This document shows positions 1-9,581 of a stretch of 64,000 bases of DNA, in pieces. The translations under genes were made by a program, and so were the position numbers. This DNA is from Gammaproteobacteria bacterium (GTDB taxonomy: Bacteria > Pseudomonadota > Gammaproteobacteria > Steroidobacterales > Steroidobacteraceae): the NCBI GenBank assembly GCA_028870355.1, contig JAGWPU010000077.1, forward strand, positions 48,836-112,835, in the 5' to 3' direction. The number at the start of each line of letters is the position of its first letter. Position 1 is the stretch's first letter. The notes under the pieces were generated by a model. It was not told the origin of the DNA and ran no database searches. It saw only the letters and a program-made list of their open reading frames with translations.

Positions 1-8
1 CGGCGCGT

Positions 9-3000
9 TCATTCGCAGATCGCGATCAGATCCTTCGTGTCGACCGACTGGCCGGGACGCACGAGCACTTCCTTCACGGTCGCGTCGCGCTCGGCGCGCA
101 CCGAGGTCTCCATTTTCATCGCCTCGAGCGTCACGATCACGTCGCCACGGGCGACTCGCTGCCCGGCGTGCACCGTGACCGTCGCGACGGTCCCCGGCAT
201 CGGCGCCCCCAGGTGGGTGGGATCGTCGGCATTCGCCTTGCGCGTCGGCGGTCGCGATGCGACCTGGCTGCGATCCGCGATGCGGACCGGCCGCGGCTGC
301 CCATTCAGCTCGAAGAAGACGGTGCGGGTGCCGTCCTCGTGCGGATCGCTGGTCGTCACGTAACGGACGATCAACGTCTTGCCGCGCTCCAGATCGACGT
401 TGATCTCCTGCCCGGGCTGCATCCCGTAGAAGAAGACCGCGGTCGGCAGCGTGCTCAGGTCTCCGTAGCGGGCGCGGTCCGCGGCGTACTCGACGAACAC
501 CCGCGGATACATGAGGTAGGAGGCGAGTTCGTCTTCGCTGATCGCGCGACCGACCTTGAGCTCGGCCGCGGCTCGCTCGGCGGCGAGGTCGGTCGGCGGC
601 AACGACGCGCCCGGTCGATCGCGCAGCGGCTCCGCACCCTTCAGCACCTTGCGCTGCAGATCGGGCGGGAAGCCCCCGAGCGGCTGGCCGAGATCGCCAC
701 GGAAGAGCTGCACGACGGACTCCGGAAACGCGATCTCGACCTCTGGATCGAGGACCGCGGCGCGATCGAGACCGCTCGTCACCATCATGATCGCCATGTC
801 GCCGACGACCTTCGAGGTCGGCGTCACCTTGACGATGTCGCCGAACAGGTCGTTGACGTCGGCGTAGGCCGCCGCGACTTCGTGCCAGCGATGATCCTCG
901 ATGCCGAGCGAACGGGCCTGCTCGCGAAGATTGGTGTACTGCCCGCCCGGCATCCCGTGGACGTAGACTTCCGACGCGCCGGCGCGGATGTCGCTCTCGA
1001 ACGCGACGTAGCCGCGGCGGACCTGTTCCCAGTAGCCGGAAATCGCGCGCAGGGCTCCCGGCTCGACGCCCGTGTCGTGCGGGCCGTGGCGAAGCGCCTC
1101 GGCGATCGAACCGAGATTCGGTTGCGAGGTCAGGCCGGACAGCGAGTCGATCGCGCCGTCGACCGCATCGGCGCCGGCCTCGATCGCCGCGAGCACGCTC
1201 GCGGCGGCGATCCCGCTGGTGTCGTGCGTGTGGAAGTGAATCGGCAGTCCGATCTCCTCCTTCAACGCACGGACCAGGGTCGCCGCGGCGCTCGGCAGGC
1301 ACAGTCCCGCCATGTCCTTGATGCCGATCACGTGGGCGCCCATCGCTTTGAGCTCCCGGGCGATCCCGAGGTAGTAGCGCAGATCGTACTTGCGCTCGGC
1401 CGGGTTCGACAGGTTCCCGGTGTAGCAGATGGCCGCCTCGCAGAGCCGGCCCGTCTCGCGAACCGCCTCGATCGCGACGCGCATGTTCTCGGTCCAGTTC
1501 AGGCAATCGAACACTCGGAACAGGTCGATGCCCGCATGCGCGGCGCGGGCGACGAAGTGGCGCACGACGTTGTCGGGATAATTCGTGTAGCCGACCGCGT
1601 TCGCCGACCTCAACAGCATCTGCAACAGCAGGTTCGGCATCCGCGTGCGCAGCTCCGCGAGCCTCTCCCACGGATCCTCGCGCAGGAAGCGCATCGCGAC
1701 GTCGAAGGTCGCGCCTCCCCAGCACTCGACCGAGAACAGTTGCGGCAACATCGCCGCGTAATACGGCGCGATCGCGGTGAGGTCCTGCGTCCGGAAGCGC
1801 GTCGCGAGCAGCGACTGATGGGCGTCGCGCATGCTCGTGTCGGTGAGCAGTGCCCGGCGCTCGCCGAGCATCCACTCGGCGAAGCGCTCGGCGCCGAGTT
1901 CGTCGAGCCGCTGCTTCGTCCCCGGAGCCGGCGTCGGCACTTCGGCTTTCGGCAGCCGAGCAAACACCGGCTGCTCGGGTCGTACGCGCCCTTTCACCTC
2001 GGCATTGCCGTTGACGATGACTTCGCCGATGTAACTGAGCAGCCGCGTCGCGCGATCCCGCTTGTGCGGAATCCGGATCAGGTCGGGGGTCTCGTCGATG
2101 AAGCGGGTCGTGTAATCGGCGCTCGCGAACCGCGGATGCCTGATCAGCTGGTCGAGGAATCGCAGGTTGGTCACGACACCGCGAATTCGGAACTCCCAGA
2201 GCGCGCGATGCATCCGCGCGATCGTCTCGTCGGCCGTCGGCGCCCAGGCGGTGACCTTCACCAGCAGCGAGTCGTAGTATCGCGTGATGATCGCTCCCGC
2301 GTAGGCCGTGCCGGCATCGAGCCGGATGCCGAAGCCGGCGGGACTGCGGTACGCGGTCACCCGGCCGTAGTCCGGGACGAACTGGTTCTCCGGATCCTCG
2401 GTGGTGACCCGGCACTGCAGCGCGTGGCCGGTCACGCGGATCTCGGCTTGCGGGGGGACGCCGCTCGCGGCATCGCCGATTCGCGCGCCGGCGGCGATGC
2501 GCAGCTGCGCCTTCACGAGATCGATCCCGGTCACGCACTCGGTGACCGTGTGCTCGACCTGGATCCGCGGATTCACCTCGATGAAGTAGAACTTCCCGGT
2601 GTCCGCGTCCTGCAGGAACTCGACGGTGCCGGCCGAGCGGTAGCCCACCGCGCGTCCGATGCGCAGAGCCGCCTCGCACAGCGCGGTGCGCTGCTCGGCG
2701 CCGAGGAAGGCCGCCGGTGCGCGCTCGACGACCTTCTGGTTGCGCCGCTGCACGGTGCAGTCGCGCTCGTACAGATGCACGAGGTTGCCGTGGTCGTCCC
2801 CGAGGATCTGCACTTCGACGTGGCGCGCGCGGCGAATCAGCTTCTCGAGATAGACCTCGTCCTTGCCGAACGCCGCCTTCGCCTCGCGCCGGGCGGTCGC
2901 GATCGTGTCGGCCAGCCCGTCCTCGGATTCGACGATGCGCATCCCGCGACCGCCGCCTCCCCAGCTCGCCTTCAGCATCACCGGAAAGCCGATCTCGCGT

Positions 3001-3470
3001 GCGGCCGCGAGACACGCGCGATCGTCGCTCGGCAACGGCGGCGTCGCCGGCATCACCGGAACGTCGGCGGCGACCGCGAGATGACGCGCTTGCACCTTGT
3101 TGCCGAGGCGGCGCATCGTCTCCGGCGTGGGACCGACGAACACCAGGCCGGCCGAATCGCAGGCCTCCGCGAACTCCGGGCTCTCCGACAGGAAGCCGTA
3201 GCCCGGATGGACCGCGTCCGCCCCGGCGTCGCGCGCGACCCGCACGATCCCGGCGATGTCGAGGTAGGCCTCGACCGGCGAACGGCCCTCGCCGACCAGA
3301 TAGCTCTCGTCCGCCTTCGTCCGGTGCAGCGAGAAACGGTCCTCGTGCGAGTGGATCGCGATCGTGCGCAGACCGAGCTCGGACGCCGCCCGCATCACGC
3401 GAATCGCGATTTCTCCACGATTCGCGATCAGGACGCTGCGGATCGGCCGGCGGTCGATGGCTTGTGTCAT
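9..3470 (-). CDS. pyc: Pyruvate carboxylase, single-chain
   Basis: Biotin enzyme that carboxylates pyruvate to oxaloacetate with ATP and bicarbonate (anaplerosis). The 1153-residue product has the full single-polypeptide order: N-terminal biotin carboxylase (starts SVLIANRGEIAIRVMRA; ATP-grasp glycine-rich loop GGGGRGMR near residue 170), carboxyltransferase barrel from about residue 540 (DTSMRDAHQSLLATR; metal-binding HFHTHDTSG), and a C-terminal biotinyl domain with EAMKMET, Lys1119 being the predicted biotin site. Length matches the family. It is transcribed away from the isoaspartyl peptidase gene across a 55-bp gap. The ATG start immediately precedes the biotin carboxylase fold. Complete: the stop codon lies 9 bases inside the window. 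Confidence 0.97.
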   Translation of the reverse strand: MTQAIDRRPIRSVLIANRGEIAIRVMRAASELGLRTIAIHSHEDRFSLHRTKADESYLVGEGRSPVEAYLDIAGIVRVARDAGADAVHPGYGFLSESPEFAEACDSAGLVFVGPTPETMRRLGNKVQARHLAVAADVPVMPATPPLPSDDRACLAAAREIGFPVMLKASWGGGGRGMRIVESEDGLADTIATARREAKAAFGKDEVYLEKLIRRARHVEVQILGDDHGNLVHLYERDCTVQRRNQKVVERAPAAFLGAEQRTALCEAALRIGRAVGYRSAGTVEFLQDADTGKFYFIEVNPRIQVEHTVTECVTGIDLVKAQLRIAAGARIGDAASGVPPQAEIRVTGHALQCRVTTEDPENQFVPDYGRVTAYRSPAGFGIRLDAGTAYAGAIITRYYDSLLVKVTAWAPTADETIARMHRALWEFRIRGVVTNLRFLDQLIRHPRFASADYTTRFIDETPDLIRIPHKRDRATRLLSYIGEVIVNGNAEVKGRVRPEQPVFARLPKAEVPTPAPGTKQRLDELGAERFAEWMLGERRALLTDTSMRDAHQSLLATRFRTQDLTAIAPYYAAMLPQLFSVECWGGATFDVAMRFLREDPWERLAELRTRMPNLLLQMLLRSANAVGYTNYPDNVVRHFVARAAHAGIDLFRVFDCLNWTENMRVAIEAVRETGRLCEAAICYTGNLSNPAERKYDLRYYLGIARELKAMGAHVIGIKDMAGLCLPSAAATLVRALKEEIGLPIHFHTHDTSGIAAASVLAAIEAGADAVDGAIDSLSGLTSQPNLGSIAEALRHGPHDTGVEPGALRAISGYWEQVRRGYVAFESDIRAGASEVYVHGMPGGQYTNLREQARSLGIEDHRWHEVAAAYADVNDLFGDIVKVTPTSKVVGDMAIMMVTSGLDRAAVLDPEVEIAFPESVVQLFRGDLGQPLGGFPPDLQRKVLKGAEPLRDRPGASLPPTDLAAERAAAELKVGRAISEDELASYLMYPRVFVEYAADRARYGDLSTLPTAVFFYGMQPGQEINVDLERGKTLIVRYVTTSDPHEDGTRTVFFELNGQPRPVRIADRSQVASRPPTRKANADDPTHLGAPMPGTVATVTVHAGQRVARGDVIVTLEAMKMETSVRAERDATVKEVLVRPGQSVDTKDLIAICE

Positions 3471-3525
3471 TGCCGATGGATGATAGCCTTACGAGTCGCA
3501 ATCGAACAGGCAAGGAGCGGCGACG

Positions 3526-4440
<915 letters not shown>

Positions 4441-4465
4441 CGCCGGGCGGGCGTACGGCGTTTCG

Positions 4466-5695
4466 TCAGCCGAGACGCAGCCCGCGGCGCTTCTCGAAGC
4501 GTCCGGTCTGCAGATTCTGGTATTCGGCTTCCATCACGACGACCCGGTTGCGACCCTGGCCCTTCGCGCTGTAGAGCGCTTCGTCCGCCAGCTGGATCAG
4601 GCCCTCGGGACTGCGCGACGCGGTCGGCAGGATATAGGCGGCGCCGATGCTCACGGTCAGCCGGCTCGCGACCGGGGACGCCTCGTGCAGGAAGTTGAGT
4701 TCGGCGATCGAACGCTGGATGCGGGTCGAGACCTCCGCGACGTACTCCCGGCTCGCCTCGTAGAGGACCAGCGCGAATTCCTCGCCGCCGTAGCGGGCGA
4801 CGAAGTCGAGCGGGCGCCGGGCACACTGGCTCAAGGTCGCGGCGACCGCCCGCAGGCACTCGTCGCCGGCCTGGTGACCGTAGCGATCGTTGTATTCCTT
4901 GAAGCAGTCGATGTCGACGAGCAGCACGGCGATTCGTTGGGCGTCGCGAACCGCCTGCTGCCAGACGCGCTGGATGTGCAGGTCGAACATCCGCCGGTTC
5001 TGGATCCCGGTGAGTCCGTCCCGCGCAACCAGTTCGCGCAGCAAGCCGGTCTCGAGGAATCGAAACCGGCTGGTGCGCTCCTGCATGTACGCGACCGACG
5101 CGCCGATCAGGTTCGCGGCGACGAGCGTGAGCGCGTCGTAGCCGAACTCGGTCCCCGGCAGCGCCATCAGGTGACCGGCCGCCAGATACGCGAGCAACAC
5201 GAGGAAATTGACCGCGAGCGCCGCGTAGAAGTCCAGGCCCGCGAGAAAGTACACGTACATCGCCGTCACGATCATCGCCGGAAACAGGAACTGGGCCCCG
5301 CCGAGCGAGGTCACGACCTGGATCGCGACCTGGCTCAGACCGCAGGCCGTGAAGGCGACGATCGCGAGCGGCGGGTAGATCCTCTGCCGATTGGGCGAAA
5401 AGCTCGCCGCCAGCACGATCACGAGCAGCGGCACCGTGAACGCGACGTCGATGGTGCCCGGGATGCGATCCAGCGCGCGACCCAGCACGAGCGCGTCCAT
5501 CGCGGACAGGGCGATCGCGATCGCGATCGCGAGCACGAGATTCGCGCGGATGTAGCCGAGCGACTCCTCGAGCCGGGCGCGTCGGAACACCACCTCGAGC
5601 TCGCGGCCGAACCGCAACCACGGAAACCCGTCCTTCAGTTGCCGCGCGTGCGGCAAGTCGGGGAGGTCCTCCGTCAACGACGAATTCATCCGCAT
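4466..5695 (-). CDS. Membrane-bound diguanylate cyclase (GGDEF)
   Basis: Predicted to make cyclic di-GMP from two GTP. The N-terminal half (about residues 45-210) has several hydrophobic stretches, such as LVLAIAIAIALSAMDALVL and FTVPLLVIVLAASF, and looks like a MASE-type membrane sensor. The C-terminal half is a GGDEF domain (DGLTGIQNRRMFD to the end) with intact GGEEF and an RPLD allosteric I-site placed as in PleD, so product inhibition is expected. ATG start; an in-frame ATG two codons later is equally possible. A 17-bp palindrome lies 62 bp upstream of the start. What the sensor detects cannot be read from sequence. Confidence 0.92.
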   Translation of the reverse strand: MRMNSSLTEDLPDLPHARQLKDGFPWLRFGRELEVVFRRARLEESLGYIRANLVLAIAIAIALSAMDALVLGRALDRIPGTIDVAFTVPLLVIVLAASFSPNRQRIYPPLAIVAFTACGLSQVAIQVVTSLGGAQFLFPAMIVTAMYVYFLAGLDFYAALAVNFLVLLAYLAAGHLMALPGTEFGYDALTLVAANLIGASVAYMQERTSRFRFLETGLLRELVARDGLTGIQNRRMFDLHIQRVWQQAVRDAQRIAVLLVDIDCFKEYNDRYGHQAGDECLRAVAATLSQCARRPLDFVARYGGEEFALVLYEASREYVAEVSTRIQRSIAELNFLHEASPVASRLTVSIGAAYILPTASRSPEGLIQLADEALYSAKGQGRNRVVVMEAEYQNLQTGRFEKRRGLRLG

Positions 5696-5756
5696 GGACG
5701 CATTGGACCGAAACGCGGGCGCGGGCGCTGCGACCTACGGCACAGGCTTGCAGATC

Positions 5757-5773
5757 CCGCGGGAGTCCCGCGG
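5757..5773. promoter_or_regulatory. 17-bp perfect palindrome upstream of the GGDEF gene
   Basis: CCGCGGGA-G-TCCCGCGG sits 62 bp before the diguanylate cyclase ATG and 80 bp beyond the gshA stop. Its arms are 8 bp with a 1-base centre. It could be a repressor operator for the cyclase gene or part of a gshA 3' hairpin. No U-tract follows it in either direction, so I lean weakly to operator. Confidence 0.25.
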
Positions 5774-5853
5774 CGAAAAAGCGTGAACGCCGCCGCGGTT
5801 TCCCCTCCCACGCCGATCCGGATCGCGTTATGTCAAATGAAACGAGCCCGCGA

Positions 5854-7434
5854 TCAGCCGGTCAGGTATCGCGCGAGATAGGTCTCGAAATCGTCCCGGT
5901 CGCCCGCCTCGATGCGTCGTTGCTGCGCGTGCGACTCCTCGGCCGCGATCGCGAACTCGGCGAGCCGGCTCTCGTTCGGCGGATACAGTCCGAGGAAGTA
6001 GTCCTTGTGGACGCGCGACATGCGCAACGCGAACTGGAAGAAGGTCTCCCCGGCATCGCGCATCTCGGCGAGCAGCCGGGCCGACGGCGTCGCGGCCGGA
6101 TCCTCGATCTTCTCTCGCTGGCGCACCAGCGATCCGCGGTAGGGTGCCGCGGGGTTGTCCTGATCGAGGAGCTCGCAGACCGCCTCCAGGTCGTCGAGCA
6201 GCTCACGCGCCCACTCGCGCATCGGTCGATCCCGCCCGTCGAAGCGCAGGCTCAGACCGGGCTCGCGTCCGCGCCGCGCGACGGTCACGTGATTGCGATC
6301 GAGCGCCTGCTGCTCGTCGCGCTCGATCGGCGGACTGTCGCGCAACAGGCACAACGCGAGGAACGCCTCGGCGAAGCGCAACGTGTCCTGATTCACCCCG
6401 ACCGGATCGAACACGCTGACGTCGAGCGCCCTCATCTCGAGGTATTCGACGCCACCCCGCTCGAGCGCCCGCGTCGGCCGCTCGCCCGACCGGACCACGC
6501 GCTTCGGGCGGATGAAACTGTAGTACTCGTTGCCGACCTGCAGGACGTTCGCGCTGAGCTGTCGGTACTCTCCGCCGACCTTGACCCCGAGCTTCTCGTA
6601 GCCTGGAAACGGCGTCCGGATCGCGTGATTGAGGTCGCGGACGTAAGCTTGCAGGCTATTCACCGACACGCTCACCGTGGCCTGATTCTTGTTGCGGTAG
6701 CCGATGTCGCTCATCCTGAGCGAGGTCGCATACGGCTCGTACAAGGTATCGGCATCGAGCGCCGGCAGATCGTGGTCGCGTCCTGCCAGGAAGGCCCGAC
6801 TGACCGCTGGCGAGGTCCCGAACAAGTAGAGGATCAACCAGCCGAAGCGCCGGTAATTGCGCAACGCTGCAAAGTACGCGTCCGAGACGAACGCCGTGTC
6901 CACCGCGCCCGCCCCCTCGAGAGGCGCGAGCGCCTCCCACAGGGACGCCGGAAACGAATAGTTGAAGTGCACGCCGGCGATCGCCTGCATCATGCGTCCG
7001 TAACGCAGGCTGAGCCCGTTGCGGTAGATCGTCTTCAGTCGGCCGACGTTCGACGGTCCGTAACGTGCGATCGGGATCTCCTCGTCGGAGCGCACCGCGC
7101 AGGGCATGCTCGTCGCCCAGAGCATCTCGTCGCCGAGATGCCGATACACGAACTGGTGCAGGTCGCACAGGTATTGCAGCAGTTCCCAGCTCTGGCCGAA
7201 CGGCGGCGTGACCAACTCGATCAAGGCTTCGGAGAAGTCGGTGGTGATCCGCGGGTTCGTCAATGCGGCGCCGAGCGCCGGCGGATGCGCGGTCTGCGCG
7301 ATCTGCCCGTGCGGGGTGACCCGCAAGGCCTCCTTCTCGACGCCCTTGCGGCCGCCGCACAGCACGCCGCGCTGCCCGGAATTGACCAGCGCCGCGACGC
7401 GGCGCTCGAAACGCTTGTCGGTGAATTCACGCAT
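5854..7434 (-). CDS. gshA: Glutamate-cysteine ligase
   Basis: First and rate-limiting step of glutathione synthesis: ATP-dependent gamma-ligation of glutamate to cysteine. The 526-residue protein is collinear with gammaproteobacterial (E. coli-type) GshA. Recognisable blocks are GVEKEALRVTPHG, ITTDFSEALIELVTPP, GVHFNYSF and YLEMRALDVSVFDP. The start at ATG 7434 (MREFTDKRFERRVAAL) fits the family; the same frame stays open much further upstream but runs antisense to the thiolase gene. It is divergent from the thiolase gene across 108 bp. A glutathione reductase gene lies at 53-54.4 kb, so both synthesis and recycling are represented in the window. Confidence 0.95.
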   Translation of the reverse strand: MREFTDKRFERRVAALVNSGQRGVLCGGRKGVEKEALRVTPHGQIAQTAHPPALGAALTNPRITTDFSEALIELVTPPFGQSWELLQYLCDLHQFVYRHLGDEMLWATSMPCAVRSDEEIPIARYGPSNVGRLKTIYRNGLSLRYGRMMQAIAGVHFNYSFPASLWEALAPLEGAGAVDTAFVSDAYFAALRNYRRFGWLILYLFGTSPAVSRAFLAGRDHDLPALDADTLYEPYATSLRMSDIGYRNKNQATVSVSVNSLQAYVRDLNHAIRTPFPGYEKLGVKVGGEYRQLSANVLQVGNEYYSFIRPKRVVRSGERPTRALERGGVEYLEMRALDVSVFDPVGVNQDTLRFAEAFLALCLLRDSPPIERDEQQALDRNHVTVARRGREPGLSLRFDGRDRPMREWARELLDDLEAVCELLDQDNPAAPYRGSLVRQREKIEDPAATPSARLLAEMRDAGETFFQFALRMSRVHKDYFLGLYPPNESRLAEFAIAAEESHAQQRRIEAGDRDDFETYLARYLTG

Positions 7435-7506
7435 CGTGTCCAAGGATACCTGAACACGCCCGGCATTTTCCCGCGCGCCCGGGTTCTGCGCGCCCGGCGC
7501 CGGGTC

Positions 7507-7512
7507 CATAAT
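7507..7512 (+). promoter_or_regulatory. Candidate -10 box for the thiolase gene
   Basis: CATAAT lies 30 bp before the thiolase ATG in the gshA/thiolase divergent gap and is followed by the ribosome site GGAGGGG. The same CATAAT hexamer occurs in front of pntAA. I see no clear -35 box. Confidence 0.3.
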
Positions 7513-7542
7513 GCGCGCGAGCTTCGAACGGAGGGGCGAACC

Positions 7543-8829
7543 ATGCTGGTCGGCACGAAGACTCGGCGCGTCGCGATCGTCGGCGGTACTCGCATTCCAT
7601 TCGCCCGGGGTCACGGGGCGTACGCCGAGGTCGGAAATCCGCAGATGCTCACCGCGGCGCTCGCCGGACTCGTCGAGCGCTTCGGGCTGCGCGGGCAATG
7701 CGTGGGCGAGGTCGCCGCCGGCGCGGTGATCAAGCACCCGAGCCAATGGAACCTCGCCCGCGAGTGCGTGCTGGATTCGGGCCTCGCGCCGCAGACGCCG
7801 GCGGTCGATCTGCAACGCGCCTGCGGCACGAGCCTCGAAGCGGCGATCCTGGTCGCGAACAAGATCGCGCTCGGACAGATCGACGCCGGAATCGCCGGCG
7901 GCGTCGACACGGTGAGCGATCCGCCGATCGGATTCCCGCGAAGTTTTCAGCGCCTGCTGCTCCGCAGCCACCGCGGGAGGACGGCCGGCGCCCGGATCGC
8001 GCCGTGGCTCGGGCTGCGTCCGCGACACTTCAAGCCGGTGCTGCCGGGCGTCGCGGAGCCGCGCACCGGCCTGTCGATGGGCGAGAGCACCGAATGGATG
8101 GTGAAGCAGTGGCGGATCCCGCGCGAGGAGCAGGACCGGCTCGCGCTGCAGAGCCATCGCAATGCATCCGCCGCCTACGCCGAGGGTTTCTACTCGGACT
8201 TGGTGATCCCGTACCTCGGCCTCGCGCGCGACGACAACGTCCGCGATGACACGAGCCTGGAGAAGCTCGCACGGCTGTCGCCGGTCTTCGACCGGTCGGC
8301 GGGCGGCACGCTGACCGCCGGCAACTCGACCCCGATGACCGACGGTGCCTCGGCGGTGCTGCTGGCATCCGAGGCATGGGCGCGGGCGCGCGACCTGCCG
8401 GTGCTCGCGTACCTCGCCTACGGCAAGGTCGCCGCGGTCGACTACGTCGATCACCGGGAAGGCCTGCTGATGGCGCCCGCGTACGCCGTTCCGAGGATGC
8501 TCGCCGATGCCGGGCTGGCGCTGACCGATTTCGATTTCTACGAGATCCACGAAGCCTTCGCCGGCCAGGTGCTGTGCACGCTGAAGGCATGGACCGATCC
8601 CGCGTTCTGCCGCGACCGGCTCGGTCGATCCGAGGTGCTCGGCGCGATCGATCGCGCGAAGCTCAACGTCAAGGGGGGCAGCGTCGCGATCGGCCACCCG
8701 TTCGCGGCGACGGGTACGCGGATCGTCGCGACGCTCGCGAAGGTTCTCGCCGAGAGCGGGGCGAAGCGCGGCCTGATATCGATCTGCACCGCCGGCGGCA
8801 TGGGCGTGACCGCGATCCTGGAGCGTTGA
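7543..8829 (+). CDS. Acetyl-CoA C-acyltransferase (thiolase, FadI-like)
   Basis: Thiolase of the degradative type, expected to cleave 3-ketoacyl-CoA with CoA or run the reverse Claisen condensation. The 428-residue protein has all thiolase signatures: acylated Cys94 in LQRACGTSLEAA, the HEAFAGQ block, the active-site His in GGSVAIGHPFAATGTR, and the C-terminal Cys in CTAGGMGV. Length and the inserted middle segment (LLLRSHRGRTAG) fit FadI-type enzymes rather than the roughly 390-residue PhaA type. No hydratase/dehydrogenase partner (FadJ) is adjacent, so the true substrate is open. The ATG is preceded by GGAGGGG. Confidence 0.9.
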   Translation: MLVGTKTRRVAIVGGTRIPFARGHGAYAEVGNPQMLTAALAGLVERFGLRGQCVGEVAAGAVIKHPSQWNLARECVLDSGLAPQTPAVDLQRACGTSLEAAILVANKIALGQIDAGIAGGVDTVSDPPIGFPRSFQRLLLRSHRGRTAGARIAPWLGLRPRHFKPVLPGVAEPRTGLSMGESTEWMVKQWRIPREEQDRLALQSHRNASAAYAEGFYSDLVIPYLGLARDDNVRDDTSLEKLARLSPVFDRSAGGTLTAGNSTPMTDGASAVLLASEAWARARDLPVLAYLAYGKVAAVDYVDHREGLLMAPAYAVPRMLADAGLALTDFDFYEIHEAFAGQVLCTLKAWTDPAFCRDRLGRSEVLGAIDRAKLNVKGGSVAIGHPFAATGTRIVATLAKVLAESGAKRGLISICTAGGMGVTAILER

Positions 8830-8896
8830 CGGCGCCTTGAGCCGCGGCGAGCGAACGCGCTATTCTCACCGACCCCGATTGGCGGAGCATCGAACC

Positions 8897-9556
8897 ATGG
8901 GAAGCACCATCGACCTGAAGGCGTCGGACGGACACCGCTTGAACGCGTATCTCGCGGAGCCGAACGGCAAGCCGCGCGGCGGGATCGTCGTGATTCAGGA
9001 GATCTTCGGCGTGACGCGCCACATTCGCGCGGTCGCAGACCAATACGCGGCGGCCGGATTCCTCGCGATCGCGCCGGCGCTGTTCGATCGGATCCAGCCC
9101 GGGATCGACGTCCCGTACACGGACATCCAGACGGGCTTCGCCCACATGCAGAAGCTGCAGAGCGAGCAGGTCATGCTCGACGTGCGCGCCGCGGTCGACC
9201 GGGTCGCGGCGGCAGGCAAGGTCGGCGTCGTCGGCTTCTGCTGGGGCGGCACGATGACCTATCTCGCGGCGGCACGCCTGCCGATCGCGGCCGCGATTTC
9301 GTACTACGGCGGCGGGACCTCGCAGTATCTGGCGGAAAAGCCCCGTTGCCCGATCCTGTTCCATTACGGCGAGCTCGACGCCCACATCCCGATGTCGCAG
9401 GTCGACGAGGTTCGGGCCGCGAACCCCGGAGCGACGTTCCATCTGTACAAGGCGGAACACGGCTTCAACTGCACCGATCGGTCGAGCTTCGAACCGGCGA
9501 GCGCGAAGCTCGCGCTCGAGCGAAGCCTCGAATTCTTCCATCGTCACGTCGGCTGA
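8897..9556 (+). CDS. Dienelactone hydrolase family protein
   Basis: Alpha/beta hydrolase of the dienelactone hydrolase family (219 residues). The Cys-Asp-His triad is visible: Cys in GFCWGGTM, Asp in YGELDAHIPM and His in KAEHGFNC. Family members hydrolyse dienelactone in chlorocatechol breakdown, but many have other or unknown esters as substrate, and nothing nearby suggests catechol degradation. The chosen ATG gives the usual N-terminus (MGSTIDLKASDGHRLNAYL); the frame is open about 20 codons further up without a ribosome site. It belongs to the plus-strand run from thiolase to CoA-transferase. Confidence 0.88.
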   Translation: MGSTIDLKASDGHRLNAYLAEPNGKPRGGIVVIQEIFGVTRHIRAVADQYAAAGFLAIAPALFDRIQPGIDVPYTDIQTGFAHMQKLQSEQVMLDVRAAVDRVAAAGKVGVVGFCWGGTMTYLAAARLPIAAAISYYGGGTSQYLAEKPRCPILFHYGELDAHIPMSQVDEVRAANPGATFHLYKAEHGFNCTDRSSFEPASAKLALERSLEFFHRHVG

Positions 9557-9581
9557 CGCCGCGACCCGGGGACACTCGAAG

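Noticed and set aside
5854..8697. A 947-residue fusion protein containing GshA
   Set aside because: The N-terminal 420 codons are antisense to the thiolase; the family start of GshA is at 7434.
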